Source: an uncultured Muribaculaceae bacterium
GTDB taxonomy: Bacteria; Bacteroidota; Bacteroidia; Bacteroidales; Muribaculaceae
DNA: 64,000 nucleotides
NCBI GenBank assembly: GCA_910583795.1
Contig: CAJTZQ010000001.1
Span: 1-64,000, forward strand
Direction: 5' to 3'
The notes under the pieces are model-generated. The model did no database searches and was not told the DNA's origin. It saw nothing but the letters and a program-made list of their open reading frames with translations. The first letter of the stretch is position 1. Each line of letters starts with the position of its first letter. The translations under genes and the position numbers were made by a program. Shown here piece by piece: positions 42,206-50,742 of the stretch.

Positions 42206-43003
42206 ATGGGGATAAGATCTATATTGATTATACTGACAATAACAGGAGCCTCGGATCTATCCGGGGCTTTTGCTCAATCTGCCAATGTCAATGATATTTC
42301 CTCAATCATAAGGGGGGTCACTGCAGAGATTACCGACACTATACCGGAGTTTAACGACAATGCAGGTATAGAAAATGATTATGTGGCAGGTGCTGAGAGT
42401 ATCCTTGACAATATAATATATGGAGGCATCAAATCAGGGAAAAAATCTGTTTCTTCTGAATCTGTGCTCGACTTCATGGCTAACGCCTACATCCATCATG
42501 ATTTTTATCAGACCGGGAAATGGGATGATGCTGAAGATTTCTCCTACATTATAAGAAATGTAACACTCCCACCCTACGATCCTAACGATTTCTATCGCCC
42601 AGTATGGGGAAGAATTACGTCAACTTATGGCTTTCGCAAATCATTCGGCAGAATGCACAAGGGAATAGACCTCGCTCTCAATGTCGGAGACACCGTAAGG
42701 GCGGCTTTACCGGGGGTTGTGGCACGCGTTGGATACGATGCAGGAGGATATGGTCATTTCGTTGTCGTGGTTCATAACAACGGTATGGAAACCCGCTACG
42801 CTCATCTTCAGAAGTCAGTTTCCTCACCCGGGGAAAGGCTTGATGCCGGAGAACCGCTCGGGCTTGGCGGGAATACAGGAAACTCCACCGGTCCTCATTT
42901 ACATTTTGAAATTCGATACAGAGGCTCGGCAGTAGACCCGGCATCGGTGTTCGATTTCTCAAGAAGATCTATCAGAAAAACATCGAACAATAAAGGGAGA
43001 TGA
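42206..43003 (+). CDS. M23-family metallopeptidase
   Basis: A 265-residue protein with a signal peptide (residues about 1-25, ending AFA). The C-terminal LytM/M23 domain has the complete zinc and catalytic residues: HKGIDLALNVGD (HxxxD), ARYAHLQKS-type AHL and HLHFEIR (HxH). The domain core runs from about residue 140 to 250. It cuts peptidoglycan cross-bridges, or a degenerate version of the substrate. It is eight bases after the Wzz gene, so it is part of the export operon and may open the cell wall for the export channel. Its stop codon lies inside the terminator stem. Confidence 0.85.
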   Translation: MGIRSILIILTITGASDLSGAFAQSANVNDISSIIRGVTAEITDTIPEFNDNAGIENDYVAGAESILDNIIYGGIKSGKKSVSSESVLDFMANAYIHHDFYQTGKWDDAEDFSYIIRNVTLPPYDPNDFYRPVWGRITSTYGFRKSFGRMHKGIDLALNVGDTVRAALPGVVARVGYDAGGYGHFVVVVHNNGMETRYAHLQKSVSSPGERLDAGEPLGLGGNTGNSTGPHLHFEIRYRGSAVDPASVFDFSRRSIRKTSNNKGR

Positions 43004-43031
43004 CCTCGAAAAGTCATCTCCCTTTATTGTT
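42987..43031 (+). terminator. Terminator of the export operon
   Basis: Perfect stem of about 18 pairs (AACAATAAAGGGAGATGAC and its complement) with an 8-base loop, followed by TTATTT. The stem overlaps the stop codon of the M23 gene, so translation could affect folding. This is a strong terminator on the plus strand. Confidence 0.85.
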
Positions 43032-43035
43032 ATTT

Positions 43036-43162
43036 GGTCATCGGTCTTTGGTCGTTGGTTGTTGGTCTTTGGTCTCTGGCTATCGGCTGCGGACGCGATG
43101 TATCGCGTCCCTACGTATGGATAAATTATTCTTAAACCATAAACTCTAAACCATAAACTGAA
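43036..43162. repeat. Composite heptamer repeat, second copy
   Basis: GGTCTTTGGTCGTTGG heptamers, CTATCGGCTGC, the hairpin GGACGCGA/TCGCGTCC (43091-43110), CTACGTATGG, then CATAAAC/CTCTAAAC units. Same order as at 37.08-37.26 kb, which marks it as a copied element between convergent genes. Confidence 0.8.
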
Positions 43163-45136
43163 TCAAGCGTCGATATTTGCATATGTAGCATGAGCCTCTA
43201 TAAATTCACGACGCGGACCTACCTCCTCACCCATAAGGATCGAGAACGTGCGGTCTGCTTCCGCCGCATTGATAAGGTTCACCTGTTTGAGCATTCGGTT
43301 TTCGGGGTCCATAGTGGTCTCCCAAAGCTGCTCGGGATTCATCTCGCCGAGACCTTTATAACGCTGGAGAACCATCTTGTCGCGGTTTCCTTCGCAATTC
43401 ACATCCACAAAACGCTGCACCTGCTGCTCATCCCATGCATACTCCTGGATTTTTGTCTTTCCCTTTGTGCTGCATTTGTAGAGAGGCGGAGTAGCGATAT
43501 AGAGATAACCGTTTTCGATAATGGGACGTATCTTGCGATAGAAGAACGTCATCAACAGTGTCGCGATATGTGCGCCGTCGACATCGGCATCGGTCATGAT
43601 TATGATCTTATGGTAGCGAAGCTTTGTCATATTGGGTTCTTTGGAATCTTCTTCAGTGCCGATCGTGACTCCAAGAGCCTTAAACATGTTGACGATCTCT
43701 TCGCTTTCAAACACCTTATGGTCAAGAGCCTTTTCCACATTCAGGATCTTACCGCGAAGCGGAAGGATTGCCTGATAGTTGGGATTACGTCCCTGCTTTG
43801 CAGAACCGCCTGCGGAGTCACCCTCGACGAGGAACAATTCGCATTCAACGGCATCACGACTCTTGCAATCGGCAAGTTTGCCGGGAAGACCTCCTCCTGA
43901 AAGCGGCGATTTACGCTGCACTTTCATTCTTGCGCTATAGGCTGCATGGCGAGCCTGGGCGGCGAGCATGACTTTGTCTACAATAGCGCGTGCCTGCTTG
44001 GGATGTTCCTCCAGATAATAACGGAGCGCCTCGCTGACCGCTGTCTGGACAACACCGGCAACCTCATTGTTTCCAAGCTTGGTTTTTGTCTGACCTTCAA
44101 ACTGGGGTTCAGCCACCTTAACGGATACCACCGCTGTGAGTCCGTCGCGGAAATCCTCTTTTGAGAGTTCGATCTTCAGTTTGTCAAGAAGATGATTGTC
44201 GTCGGCATATTTCTTGAGCGTAGTGGTAAGACCACGGCGGAAACCCGTGAGGTGTGTACCGCCCTCTATTGTATTGATATTGTTGACGTAAGAGAATATA
44301 TTTTCACTAAACGACGTGTTATAGGTCATCGCAACCTCTACCGGGACACCGTTCTTCATTGTGTTAAGATGAATGATGTCGTCAATCAACGGTTCTTTTC
44401 CCTGATCAAGATATCTTACAAATTGCTTAAGACCTTCGTCACTATGAAAAATATCTTTACGATAGCTGCCATTCTCATCCATCTCACGCATATCAGTGAG
44501 CGTCAATGTGATGCCGGCATTAAGATATGCAAGGTCACGGAGACGGTTGGCAAGAGTCTCGTAATCGTAAACCGTTTCTGTGAATATGGAAGCATCGGGA
44601 TGGAAAATCACGGTAGTTCCTGTATGGTCGGTTTCACCGATCACTTGAAGATCACATGTAGGCTTGCCGTAAGCGTATTCCTGCATGTGAATCTTTCCGT
44701 CACGATGAATCTCCGCACGCAAGTAATCGCTAAGTGCGTTTACACAGCTGACACCCACACCATGAAGACCGCCTGACACTTTGTAAGAGCCTTTATCGAA
44801 CTTGCCACCGGCATGGAGCACAGTCAGGACCACCTCCAATGCAGGCTTGTGCATTTTTTCGTGCATGTCGACAGGGATACCACGTCCGTTGTCGACAACT
44901 TTTATAGCATTGTTCTCAAGAATTGTAACCTCTATATGATTGGCATAGCCGGCAAGCGCCTCGTCAATCGAGTTGTCGACCACCTCATATACAAGATGAT
45001 GCAAACCTCTGCCGGATATATCGCCGATATACATCGCAGGGCGTTTACGCACTGCTTCAAGGCCTTCAAGCACTTGGATATTATCAGCTACATATTCTTT
45101 CGGCTGCGTTTCTTGCAGTTCTGTTTCTTCTGCCAT
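43163..45136 (-). CDS. gyrB: DNA gyrase subunit B
   Basis: 657 residues, a usual length for Bacteroidetes GyrB. The GHKL ATPase has EGLEAVRKRPAMYIG and HAGGKFDKGSYKVSGGLHG. The transducer domain and the TOPRIM domain follow (EGDSAGGSAKQGRN, IMTDADVDGAHI with the metal Asp residues). The C-terminal GyrA-binding end has RYKGLGEMNPEQLWETTM. It pairs with GyrA to introduce negative supercoils by ATP hydrolysis. It is transcribed from its own promoter (45205-45235). ParE is an alternative for such sequences, but the spacing and motifs fit GyrB. Confidence 0.93.
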   Translation of the reverse strand: MAEETELQETQPKEYVADNIQVLEGLEAVRKRPAMYIGDISGRGLHHLVYEVVDNSIDEALAGYANHIEVTILENNAIKVVDNGRGIPVDMHEKMHKPALEVVLTVLHAGGKFDKGSYKVSGGLHGVGVSCVNALSDYLRAEIHRDGKIHMQEYAYGKPTCDLQVIGETDHTGTTVIFHPDASIFTETVYDYETLANRLRDLAYLNAGITLTLTDMREMDENGSYRKDIFHSDEGLKQFVRYLDQGKEPLIDDIIHLNTMKNGVPVEVAMTYNTSFSENIFSYVNNINTIEGGTHLTGFRRGLTTTLKKYADDNHLLDKLKIELSKEDFRDGLTAVVSVKVAEPQFEGQTKTKLGNNEVAGVVQTAVSEALRYYLEEHPKQARAIVDKVMLAAQARHAAYSARMKVQRKSPLSGGGLPGKLADCKSRDAVECELFLVEGDSAGGSAKQGRNPNYQAILPLRGKILNVEKALDHKVFESEEIVNMFKALGVTIGTEEDSKEPNMTKLRYHKIIIMTDADVDGAHIATLLMTFFYRKIRPIIENGYLYIATPPLYKCSTKGKTKIQEYAWDEQQVQRFVDVNCEGNRDKMVLQRYKGLGEMNPEQLWETTMDPENRMLKQVNLINAAEADRTFSILMGEEVGPRREFIEAHATYANIDA

Positions 45137-45204
45137 ATCTCTATATTAATCAATTATTTGCGTTCCAAATTCAAATCAGGTTCCAATCAAACCATATTTT
45201 GTTA

Positions 45205-45235
45205 CAAAATTACTAAAAAAATCCGTCTTTTCAAA
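45205..45235 (-). promoter_or_regulatory. Promoter of gyrB
   Basis: On the minus strand TTTG (45232-45235), 19 bases, TAATTTTG (45205-45212): a close consensus match, with a predicted leader of about 60 bases. Confidence 0.78.
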
Positions 45236-45397
45236 ACCAATCTCTCAATCTCCACCCCAATTTAAATCCCATTTCTTCCCGTTTTGTCATGCGAACCGCC
45301 CCAGAACCTCATCATGCGTATAGGCAACACACAAAAGACTCATACGTATCACGGAGCGCTTCCCTCAAAAAGGAAGAAGCCTATACTGGGAACTTAC

Positions 45398-45441
45398 AAA
45401 AAAGCTCAACATGCATTATGTTATACATATTGAGCTTTTTA
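45398..45441 (-). terminator. ahpF: Terminator of ahpF
   Basis: Stem AAAAAGCTCAA/TTGAGCTTTTT, with a T run after it on the minus strand, 20 bases past the ahpF stop codon. Confidence 0.75.
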
Positions 45442-45460
45442 ATTGAGTTTGTATATAGGG

Positions 45461-47011
45461 TCAATTGCGGATGCGGTCGTTGAAGGCGGAGAGCGCCGCC
45501 TTGGCACCTTCTCCGATGGCTATAACTATCTGCTTGTAAGGCACTGTCGTCACATCGCCGGCGGCATATACCCCGGACGTGGCGGTACGGCAACAGTCGT
45601 CAACAACTATCTCCCCTCTTGGGGTCACCTCGACCTGGCCGGCAAAAACCGCACTGTTAGGAAGCAGTCCAATCTGTACGAACACACCGTCTTCAGGATA
45701 AACCTTAGACTCCCCGGTGTTTCTGTCTTTCACAAGTAAACCGGAAAGCCTGGTGCCGTCTCCTTCTACTGCCTCAACCGCCATTGATGTCAAAATCTCA
45801 ATATTAGGCATACTCTTTGCCTTATCGATCAATACAGTATCAGCCTTCAATGTGTCAAGGAACTCAAACACTGTCACCTTCCTGCAAATTCCGGCAAGAT
45901 CTATCGCAGCCTCAATTCCGGAATTGCCGCCTCCTACCACTGCGACATCCTTTCCGGCATAAAACGGTCCATCACAATGCGCACAAAACGCCACACCCCT
46001 GCCGATATAGTCAGATTCACCAGGCACATTCAGTCTTCGCCAACTTGCGCCCGTAGCTATAATTACCTGAGAAGCCTTAAACACTTCTCCCCCTTTTACC
46101 TTGACAAGCTTTTCAGCACCTGTGAAATCAACCTCTTCAACCGAGCGCTGATCATAAATCCTCACCTTGTTGTCATCAAGATATTTCTGAAAATCAGCAG
46201 CAAGGTTCATTCCCGTTGTGACAGGTGCCGAAATAAGGTTCTCTATCCCAGTAGTTTCTCTGACCTGACCCCCGACCGTGCCAGCGACTATAGCCACATC
46301 CAAACCTTTCCTGGCACTATAAATGGCTGCGGAAGCCCCGGCAGGTCCGCCTCCGATTATCAGGATATCCGACTTAACTTCAATGTTCTTGTCTCCAACC
46401 GGTTCGCTCCCGACCTTTTCCTCCAACTTGGCAAGCAATTCTCCCAGAGATCCCCTCCCCACATGGAGCAACGAGCCGTTGGCGAAAACAGTAGGCACAG
46501 CCTGCACATGTAAAGCTTCAGCCTCTGCCGGATTCATCGCTCCGTCGACAATTTCAACTTCGAGATTAGGATTATAAAGAGCCATCACATCGCATGCCTG
46601 AACCACATCCGGACAGTTTGTGCATTCGAGCGAAACGAACACGCTAAGCTGTATCCTCCCTTTTAAAGCGGCAATCCTGCGTGCGGTGGCATCATCCGGA
46701 AGATTCTTACCCTGTCCGTCAGAATTGAGCACAGCAAGCAGAAGGGACGTGAATTCATGACCTCCCGGAATACAACGGAACACAATCCCCGTCGGTTCCC
46801 CTTTCCTAAAAACCGAAAAACGGGGGCTAACGCCTTCCATGTCGATAGTCTTAACCTGAATACGGTCTGAGCAGGATGACACCTCCGTTATGAATTCCAG
46901 CATTTCCTTTGTTTTAGCCTCCTGCGGATCTCCAGTAAGGTCAAAACGGATATCAGTTTTGAGCGAGGCAAACACCTGAAAAACCTGCTCGAGTATATCT
47001 TTGTCTAACAT
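45461..47011 (-). CDS. ahpF: Alkyl hydroperoxide reductase subunit F
   Basis: 516 residues from MLDKDILEQVFQV; the longer frame reads through heptamer repeats and is not used. The N-terminal domain (residues 1-200) consists of two thioredoxin folds with ECTNCPDVV, the CxxC that reduces AhpC. A thioredoxin-reductase-like part follows, with FAD motif GGGPAGASAAIYSARKG and NAD motif VVGGGNSGIEAA. Its redox motif is CAHC (CATC in many relatives), and YAAGDVTTVPYKQ comes near the end. It passes electrons from NAD(P)H through FAD and cysteines to AhpC. It is followed in the genome by the peroxiredoxin gene upstream (ahpC), the typical order ahpC-ahpF on one strand. Confidence 0.93.
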   Translation of the reverse strand: MLDKDILEQVFQVFASLKTDIRFDLTGDPQEAKTKEMLEFITEVSSCSDRIQVKTIDMEGVSPRFSVFRKGEPTGIVFRCIPGGHEFTSLLLAVLNSDGQGKNLPDDATARRIAALKGRIQLSVFVSLECTNCPDVVQACDVMALYNPNLEVEIVDGAMNPAEAEALHVQAVPTVFANGSLLHVGRGSLGELLAKLEEKVGSEPVGDKNIEVKSDILIIGGGPAGASAAIYSARKGLDVAIVAGTVGGQVRETTGIENLISAPVTTGMNLAADFQKYLDDNKVRIYDQRSVEEVDFTGAEKLVKVKGGEVFKASQVIIATGASWRRLNVPGESDYIGRGVAFCAHCDGPFYAGKDVAVVGGGNSGIEAAIDLAGICRKVTVFEFLDTLKADTVLIDKAKSMPNIEILTSMAVEAVEGDGTRLSGLLVKDRNTGESKVYPEDGVFVQIGLLPNSAVFAGQVEVTPRGEIVVDDCCRTATSGVYAAGDVTTVPYKQIVIAIGEGAKAALSAFNDRIRN

Positions 47012-47026
47012 ATTTTTTTGAGATTT

Positions 47027-47112
47027 GAGTTGTGAGTTGTGAGATCTGAGTTGTGAGATCTGAGTTGTGAGATCTGAGTTGTGAGATCTGAGATTTGAAT
47101 TGTGAGATCTGA
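47027..47112. repeat. TGAGATC/TGAGTTG heptamer array before ahpF
   Basis: About 12 consecutive seven-base units (TGAGATC, TGAGTTG, TGAGATT and variants) immediately upstream of the ahpF start and downstream of the ahpC stop, in the 249-base gap. On the minus strand these read CAACTCA and GATCTCA. The array can form weak hairpins with the GATC parts. Confidence 0.8.
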
Positions 47113-47260
47113 TAGGCTGACTCTTATGTATCATACTCAAACCAGGAATCAATTATTAATCTGAATTGAATAAACTCAAAAAGAGGTTAAAAGATCCGGC
47201 TGATCACCGAAACCTTCTAACCTCCAGATCATATAACTGTAATTCGTATGACTATGCGGA

Positions 47261-47827
47261 TTAAAGTTTTCCGACAAGATCAATGCTGGGTTTGAGTGTC
47301 TCCGCACCTTGTTTCCATTTGGCAGGGCAGACATCGCCCGGATGGGAAGCCACAAACTGTGCAGCCTCGACCTTGCGGAGAAGTTCGTCGGCGTTACGAC
47401 CGATGTTGTTGTCTTGGATTTCAGCGATCTTGATCTTTCCTTCCGGATTAACCACGAATGTGCCACGATAAGCCATCCCTTCATCCTCAATCATCACGCC
47501 GAAAGCACGTGAGAGAAGACCTGTCGGGTCGGCGAGCATAGGATATGTGATCTTCTTGATACGATCGGAAGTGTCGTGCCAAGCTTTATGAACGAAATGA
47601 CTGTCGGTGCTCACGGAATAAACCTCGACTCCCATTTTCTTAAACTGATCATATTTCGAAGCGAGATCCTCAAGCTCTGTCGGGCAGACAAATGTAAAGT
47701 CTGCAGGATAGAAAAAGAAGATCGCCCATTTCCCTTCAACATCTTTATTGGTGACTGTGACGAACTTGCCGTCATGGTAAGCCTGAACTTTAAATTCAGG
47801 TAACTGCTGATTGATAATTGGTTCCAT
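47261..47827 (-). CDS. ahpC: Alkyl hydroperoxide reductase subunit C (2-Cys peroxiredoxin)
   Basis: 188 residues. The peroxidatic cysteine is in DFTFVCPTELEDL near residue 47, the resolving cysteine in GDVCPAKWKQG near 166. The family signature PADFTFVCPTE and the FGVMIEDEGMAYRGTF loop are intact. It reduces peroxides using electrons from AhpF, encoded downstream on the same strand. The gene pair is usually controlled by OxyR, but I see no operator that I can identify. Confidence 0.95.
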   Translation of the reverse strand: MEPIINQQLPEFKVQAYHDGKFVTVTNKDVEGKWAIFFFYPADFTFVCPTELEDLASKYDQFKKMGVEVYSVSTDSHFVHKAWHDTSDRIKKITYPMLADPTGLLSRAFGVMIEDEGMAYRGTFVVNPEGKIKIAEIQDNNIGRNADELLRKVEAAQFVASHPGDVCPAKWKQGAETLKPSIDLVGKL

Positions 47828-48235
47828 TATTTCTGTTTTGTGTTTTTTAATATTTTTAGTTAATAAAAAGGTTAAATTCGCCCGATTTCGGGATTACATA
47901 CATTAGCTTTTGAAGTTGTCTAAACATCTTCATCTTATCAGGAATTCAATTCGGGATTCGTCAATAAAACACAATATAATAAAAGGATGTTCCGGCATAA
48001 ATCCGGATTTAACTAACGATTAACAAGCTTTATTGTTTGTTTAGGGATAAGATTGCATATTTAGACGAATAGAGAAAAGAAGAGGACGAAAAATTGAAAA
48101 CTTCTCTCCTTAATTATGTGTTTAATGAAAAAAGTGTTAATTTTGCGCCCAAGTATAAACACCCAAGTATAAACCGGTGTCGCAGTGCGACGCCTCCCCT
48201 GCTTGCCAAGCATGGGTGCTAAAAATCGCATCAAG
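47828..48235. other. ahpC-topA divergent intergenic stretch
   Basis: Holds the divergent starts of ahpC and topA. A TAATTTTG (48138-48145) on the plus strand may be the topA -7 element, with no good -33. A CCCAAGTATAAAC direct repeat and a GTCGC/GCGAC hairpin lie in the topA leader. A TCCGG/CCGGA inverted repeat lies near 47992. No small gene is supported. Confidence 0.55.
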
Positions 48236-50614
48236 ATGAAAAATCTGGTAATCGTCGAATCGCCTGCCAAGGCAAAAACCATAGAAAAATTCCTCGGCAA
48301 AGACTTCTCTGTCATGTCGAGCTACGGACATATACGCGACCTTCAGAAACATGGCTTCAGCATAGACGTGGATGATGACTTCAAGCCAATTTACGAGATA
48401 CCCGAAGACAAAAAGGAACTTGTAAAAAAACTGAAGAAGGCAGCTAAAGAGGCAGACACCGTCTGGCTCGCATCCGATGAAGACCGCGAAGGGGAGGCAA
48501 TAGCCTGGCACCTCGCGGAAGTGCTTAACCTTGACCCTGCAACTACAAAGAGAATAGTATTCCACGAGATCACCAAACCGGCAATTCTCGAGGCTATCGA
48601 ACATCCACGGACAATAGATATCGACCGCGTCAATGCCCAGCAGGCACGCCGTGTGCTCGACCGTATTGTCGGATTCGAGCTAAGCCCGGTACTCTGGAAA
48701 AAAATCAAGCCGTCGCTCTCCGCCGGACGTGTGCAGAGTGTAGCCGTCCGTCTGATATGCGAGCGCGAGATAGAAATTGAGAATTTCACACCGGAACAGT
48801 TCTTCCGCGTGACATCTGTTTTTTCTCACGATGTAGCCGACAAACCGGTGAAAGCGGAACTTTCCCGCCGTCTCGCCAACGCAGAAGAGGCACGTGAATT
48901 TCTCGACACCTGCAAGACTGCAAAGTTTACAGTTGCCGACGTAGTTGTCAAGCCAACAAAAAGATCTCCTTTCCCACCATATACCACCTCCACTCTCCAG
49001 CAGGATGCTTCGCGCAAACTTGGATTTTCTGTCAATCAGACCATGATGATCGCCCAAAAACTTTATGAAGACGGAAAGATCACATACATGCGTACTGACT
49101 CCACCAACCTCTCCGACATGGCACTGCGCGATATTTCAAACGAAATCAAATCTTCTTTAGGCGACAATTACCTTAAAATACGTCATTATCACACCCATTC
49201 TAAAGGAGCTCAGGAAGCTCACGAGGCAATCCGCCCCACTTATATTTCCAACCATACCATCGACGGTACGCCTCAAGAAAAAAGACTATATGAATTGATC
49301 TGGAAACGTGCTGTATCCTCTCAGATGGCTGATGCGGAGATTGAGAAAACCAATGTGGAGATTTCAATTTCAGACTCTTCAGACACGTTCAAGGCAGAAG
49401 GAGAAGTCGTTACATTCGAAGGATTCCTTAAAGTTTGGAAAACAGAGAATGCACGCGACCGAGAATTTGTGGAACTTCCCCTTATGAAAGCCGGCGACGC
49501 TCTTGAAGCTGACGAAATCACAGCTACCGAGCGTTTCTCTCAGGCTCCGGCAAGATATTCGGAAGCATCGCTGGTTAAAAAAATGGAAGATCTGGGAATC
49601 GGAAGACCTTCCACCTACGCCCCCACAATTTCAACCATCCAAGCTCGAGATTATGTACGCCGCGGCGAGAAAGACGGAGTAAAGCGTGATTATGAAGTGT
49701 TTAGCCTTAAAAACGAAAAAATTTCAGAGCAGACACTTTCCGAAAACACTGGTAGCGAAAAAGGTAAGCTCGTGCCCACAGATGTAGGCATGATAGTGAA
49801 CAGATTCCTTACAGAATATTTCCCCGACATCCTCGATTATAATTTCACTGCCAAGGTGGAAGAGAAATTCGATGATATAGCCGAAGGGAAACTCGGATGG
49901 CAAAACGAGATTTCCGATTTCTATGGCAATTTCCATCCTAATATAGAAGAGATCAATTCTCTCAGAATGGAAAGAAAAGTAGGTGAGCGCCTCCTCGGCA
50001 ATCATCCCGACACAGGTAAACCCGTCTATGTAAAAATCGGAAGATTCGGTCCTGTGGTACAGATCGGAGACGCCACAGATGAAGAAAAACCTCTTTTCGC
50101 AAGCCTACGCGGCGATCAAAGCCTTACGTCGATATCTCTTGAAGAAGCGTTGAAACTATTTGAGCTTCCCCGGACAATAGGAGAATTTGAGGGTGAACCG
50201 GTTATTGCTGCTATAGGTAAATTCGGTCCTTATGTGAAACATGGAAAAATGTTTGTCTCAATCCCAAAGACTCTCACCGCCCAAGGTATCACTCTTGAAG
50301 AAGCGGAAGATCTTATCCTTGCCAAACGGGAAGCAGAGGCAAACAGACTTATAAAAGAATTCCCAGAGATGCCGGGACTTGAGGTTCTCAACGGGAGATA
50401 TGGTCCATATCTCGCTTATAAACCGGAAGGGGCACGCAAGGCAGTCAATTACCGCATACCCAAGGCTACCGATGCAGCCTCCCTCACATTCGAGGAAGCA
50501 AAGAAACTGATGGAGAGCCAAAATTCATCGTCAGCCAATAAAACAACTGCGAAATCTGCAACCAAATCTAAAGCGAAATCAACATCTAAATCCACAGAGA
50601 AAAAGTCTAAATAA
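48236..50614 (+). CDS. topA: DNA topoisomerase I
   Basis: 792 residues from MKNLVIVESPAKAKTI; a GTG or ATG further upstream is less consistent with the family start. The TOPRIM domain has VESPAKAKTIEKFLGKDF and SDEDREGEAIAWH, with metal Asp/Glu residues. Catalytic Tyr is in TYMRTDSTNLS. The core ends near 560. The C-terminal part has three repeats of a (F/Y)GP(V/Y) pattern (GRFGPVVQIG, GKFGPYVKHG, GRYGPYLAYK). A lysine- and serine-rich tail follows instead of zinc fingers. It relaxes negative supercoils through a covalent 5' link. A strong terminator follows. Confidence 0.94.
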   Translation: MKNLVIVESPAKAKTIEKFLGKDFSVMSSYGHIRDLQKHGFSIDVDDDFKPIYEIPEDKKELVKKLKKAAKEADTVWLASDEDREGEAIAWHLAEVLNLDPATTKRIVFHEITKPAILEAIEHPRTIDIDRVNAQQARRVLDRIVGFELSPVLWKKIKPSLSAGRVQSVAVRLICEREIEIENFTPEQFFRVTSVFSHDVADKPVKAELSRRLANAEEAREFLDTCKTAKFTVADVVVKPTKRSPFPPYTTSTLQQDASRKLGFSVNQTMMIAQKLYEDGKITYMRTDSTNLSDMALRDISNEIKSSLGDNYLKIRHYHTHSKGAQEAHEAIRPTYISNHTIDGTPQEKRLYELIWKRAVSSQMADAEIEKTNVEISISDSSDTFKAEGEVVTFEGFLKVWKTENARDREFVELPLMKAGDALEADEITATERFSQAPARYSEASLVKKMEDLGIGRPSTYAPTISTIQARDYVRRGEKDGVKRDYEVFSLKNEKISEQTLSENTGSEKGKLVPTDVGMIVNRFLTEYFPDILDYNFTAKVEEKFDDIAEGKLGWQNEISDFYGNFHPNIEEINSLRMERKVGERLLGNHPDTGKPVYVKIGRFGPVVQIGDATDEEKPLFASLRGDQSLTSISLEEALKLFELPRTIGEFEGEPVIAAIGKFGPYVKHGKMFVSIPKTLTAQGITLEEAEDLILAKREAEANRLIKEFPEMPGLEVLNGRYGPYLAYKPEGARKAVNYRIPKATDAASLTFEEAKKLMESQNSSSANKTTAKSATKSKAKSTSKSTEKKSK

Positions 50615-50630
50615 TTAGCTTAAACCACGT

Positions 50631-50677
50631 AAAAACGGGATAAAATCACACCATGGTGTAATTTTATCCCGTTTTTA
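50631..50677 (+). terminator. topA: Terminator of topA
   Basis: Stem AAAACGGGATAAAAT/ATTTTATCCCGTTTT around CACACCATGGTGTA, followed by a T run. Perfect pairing makes this a strong terminator, and it could work on both strands. Confidence 0.85.
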
Positions 50678-50742
50678 TTGTCTATATATTGAATACATTT
50701 GAACAACATCTTCAAACCAGACTCTCCCGACAAACTTCAATT

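Larger units (their letters stand above)
45137..45460. other. gyrB-ahpF intergenic stretch
   Basis: Contains the gyrB promoter at the low-coordinate end and the ahpF terminator near 45398-45441. In between (about 45236-45397) I see no gene; short frames of 64-150 codons on the plus strand lie over the promoter region and show no features. Confidence 0.55.

Noticed and set aside
43190..44776. Plus-strand frames of 190-236 codons opposite gyrB
   Set aside because: Shadows of gyrB with no domains.
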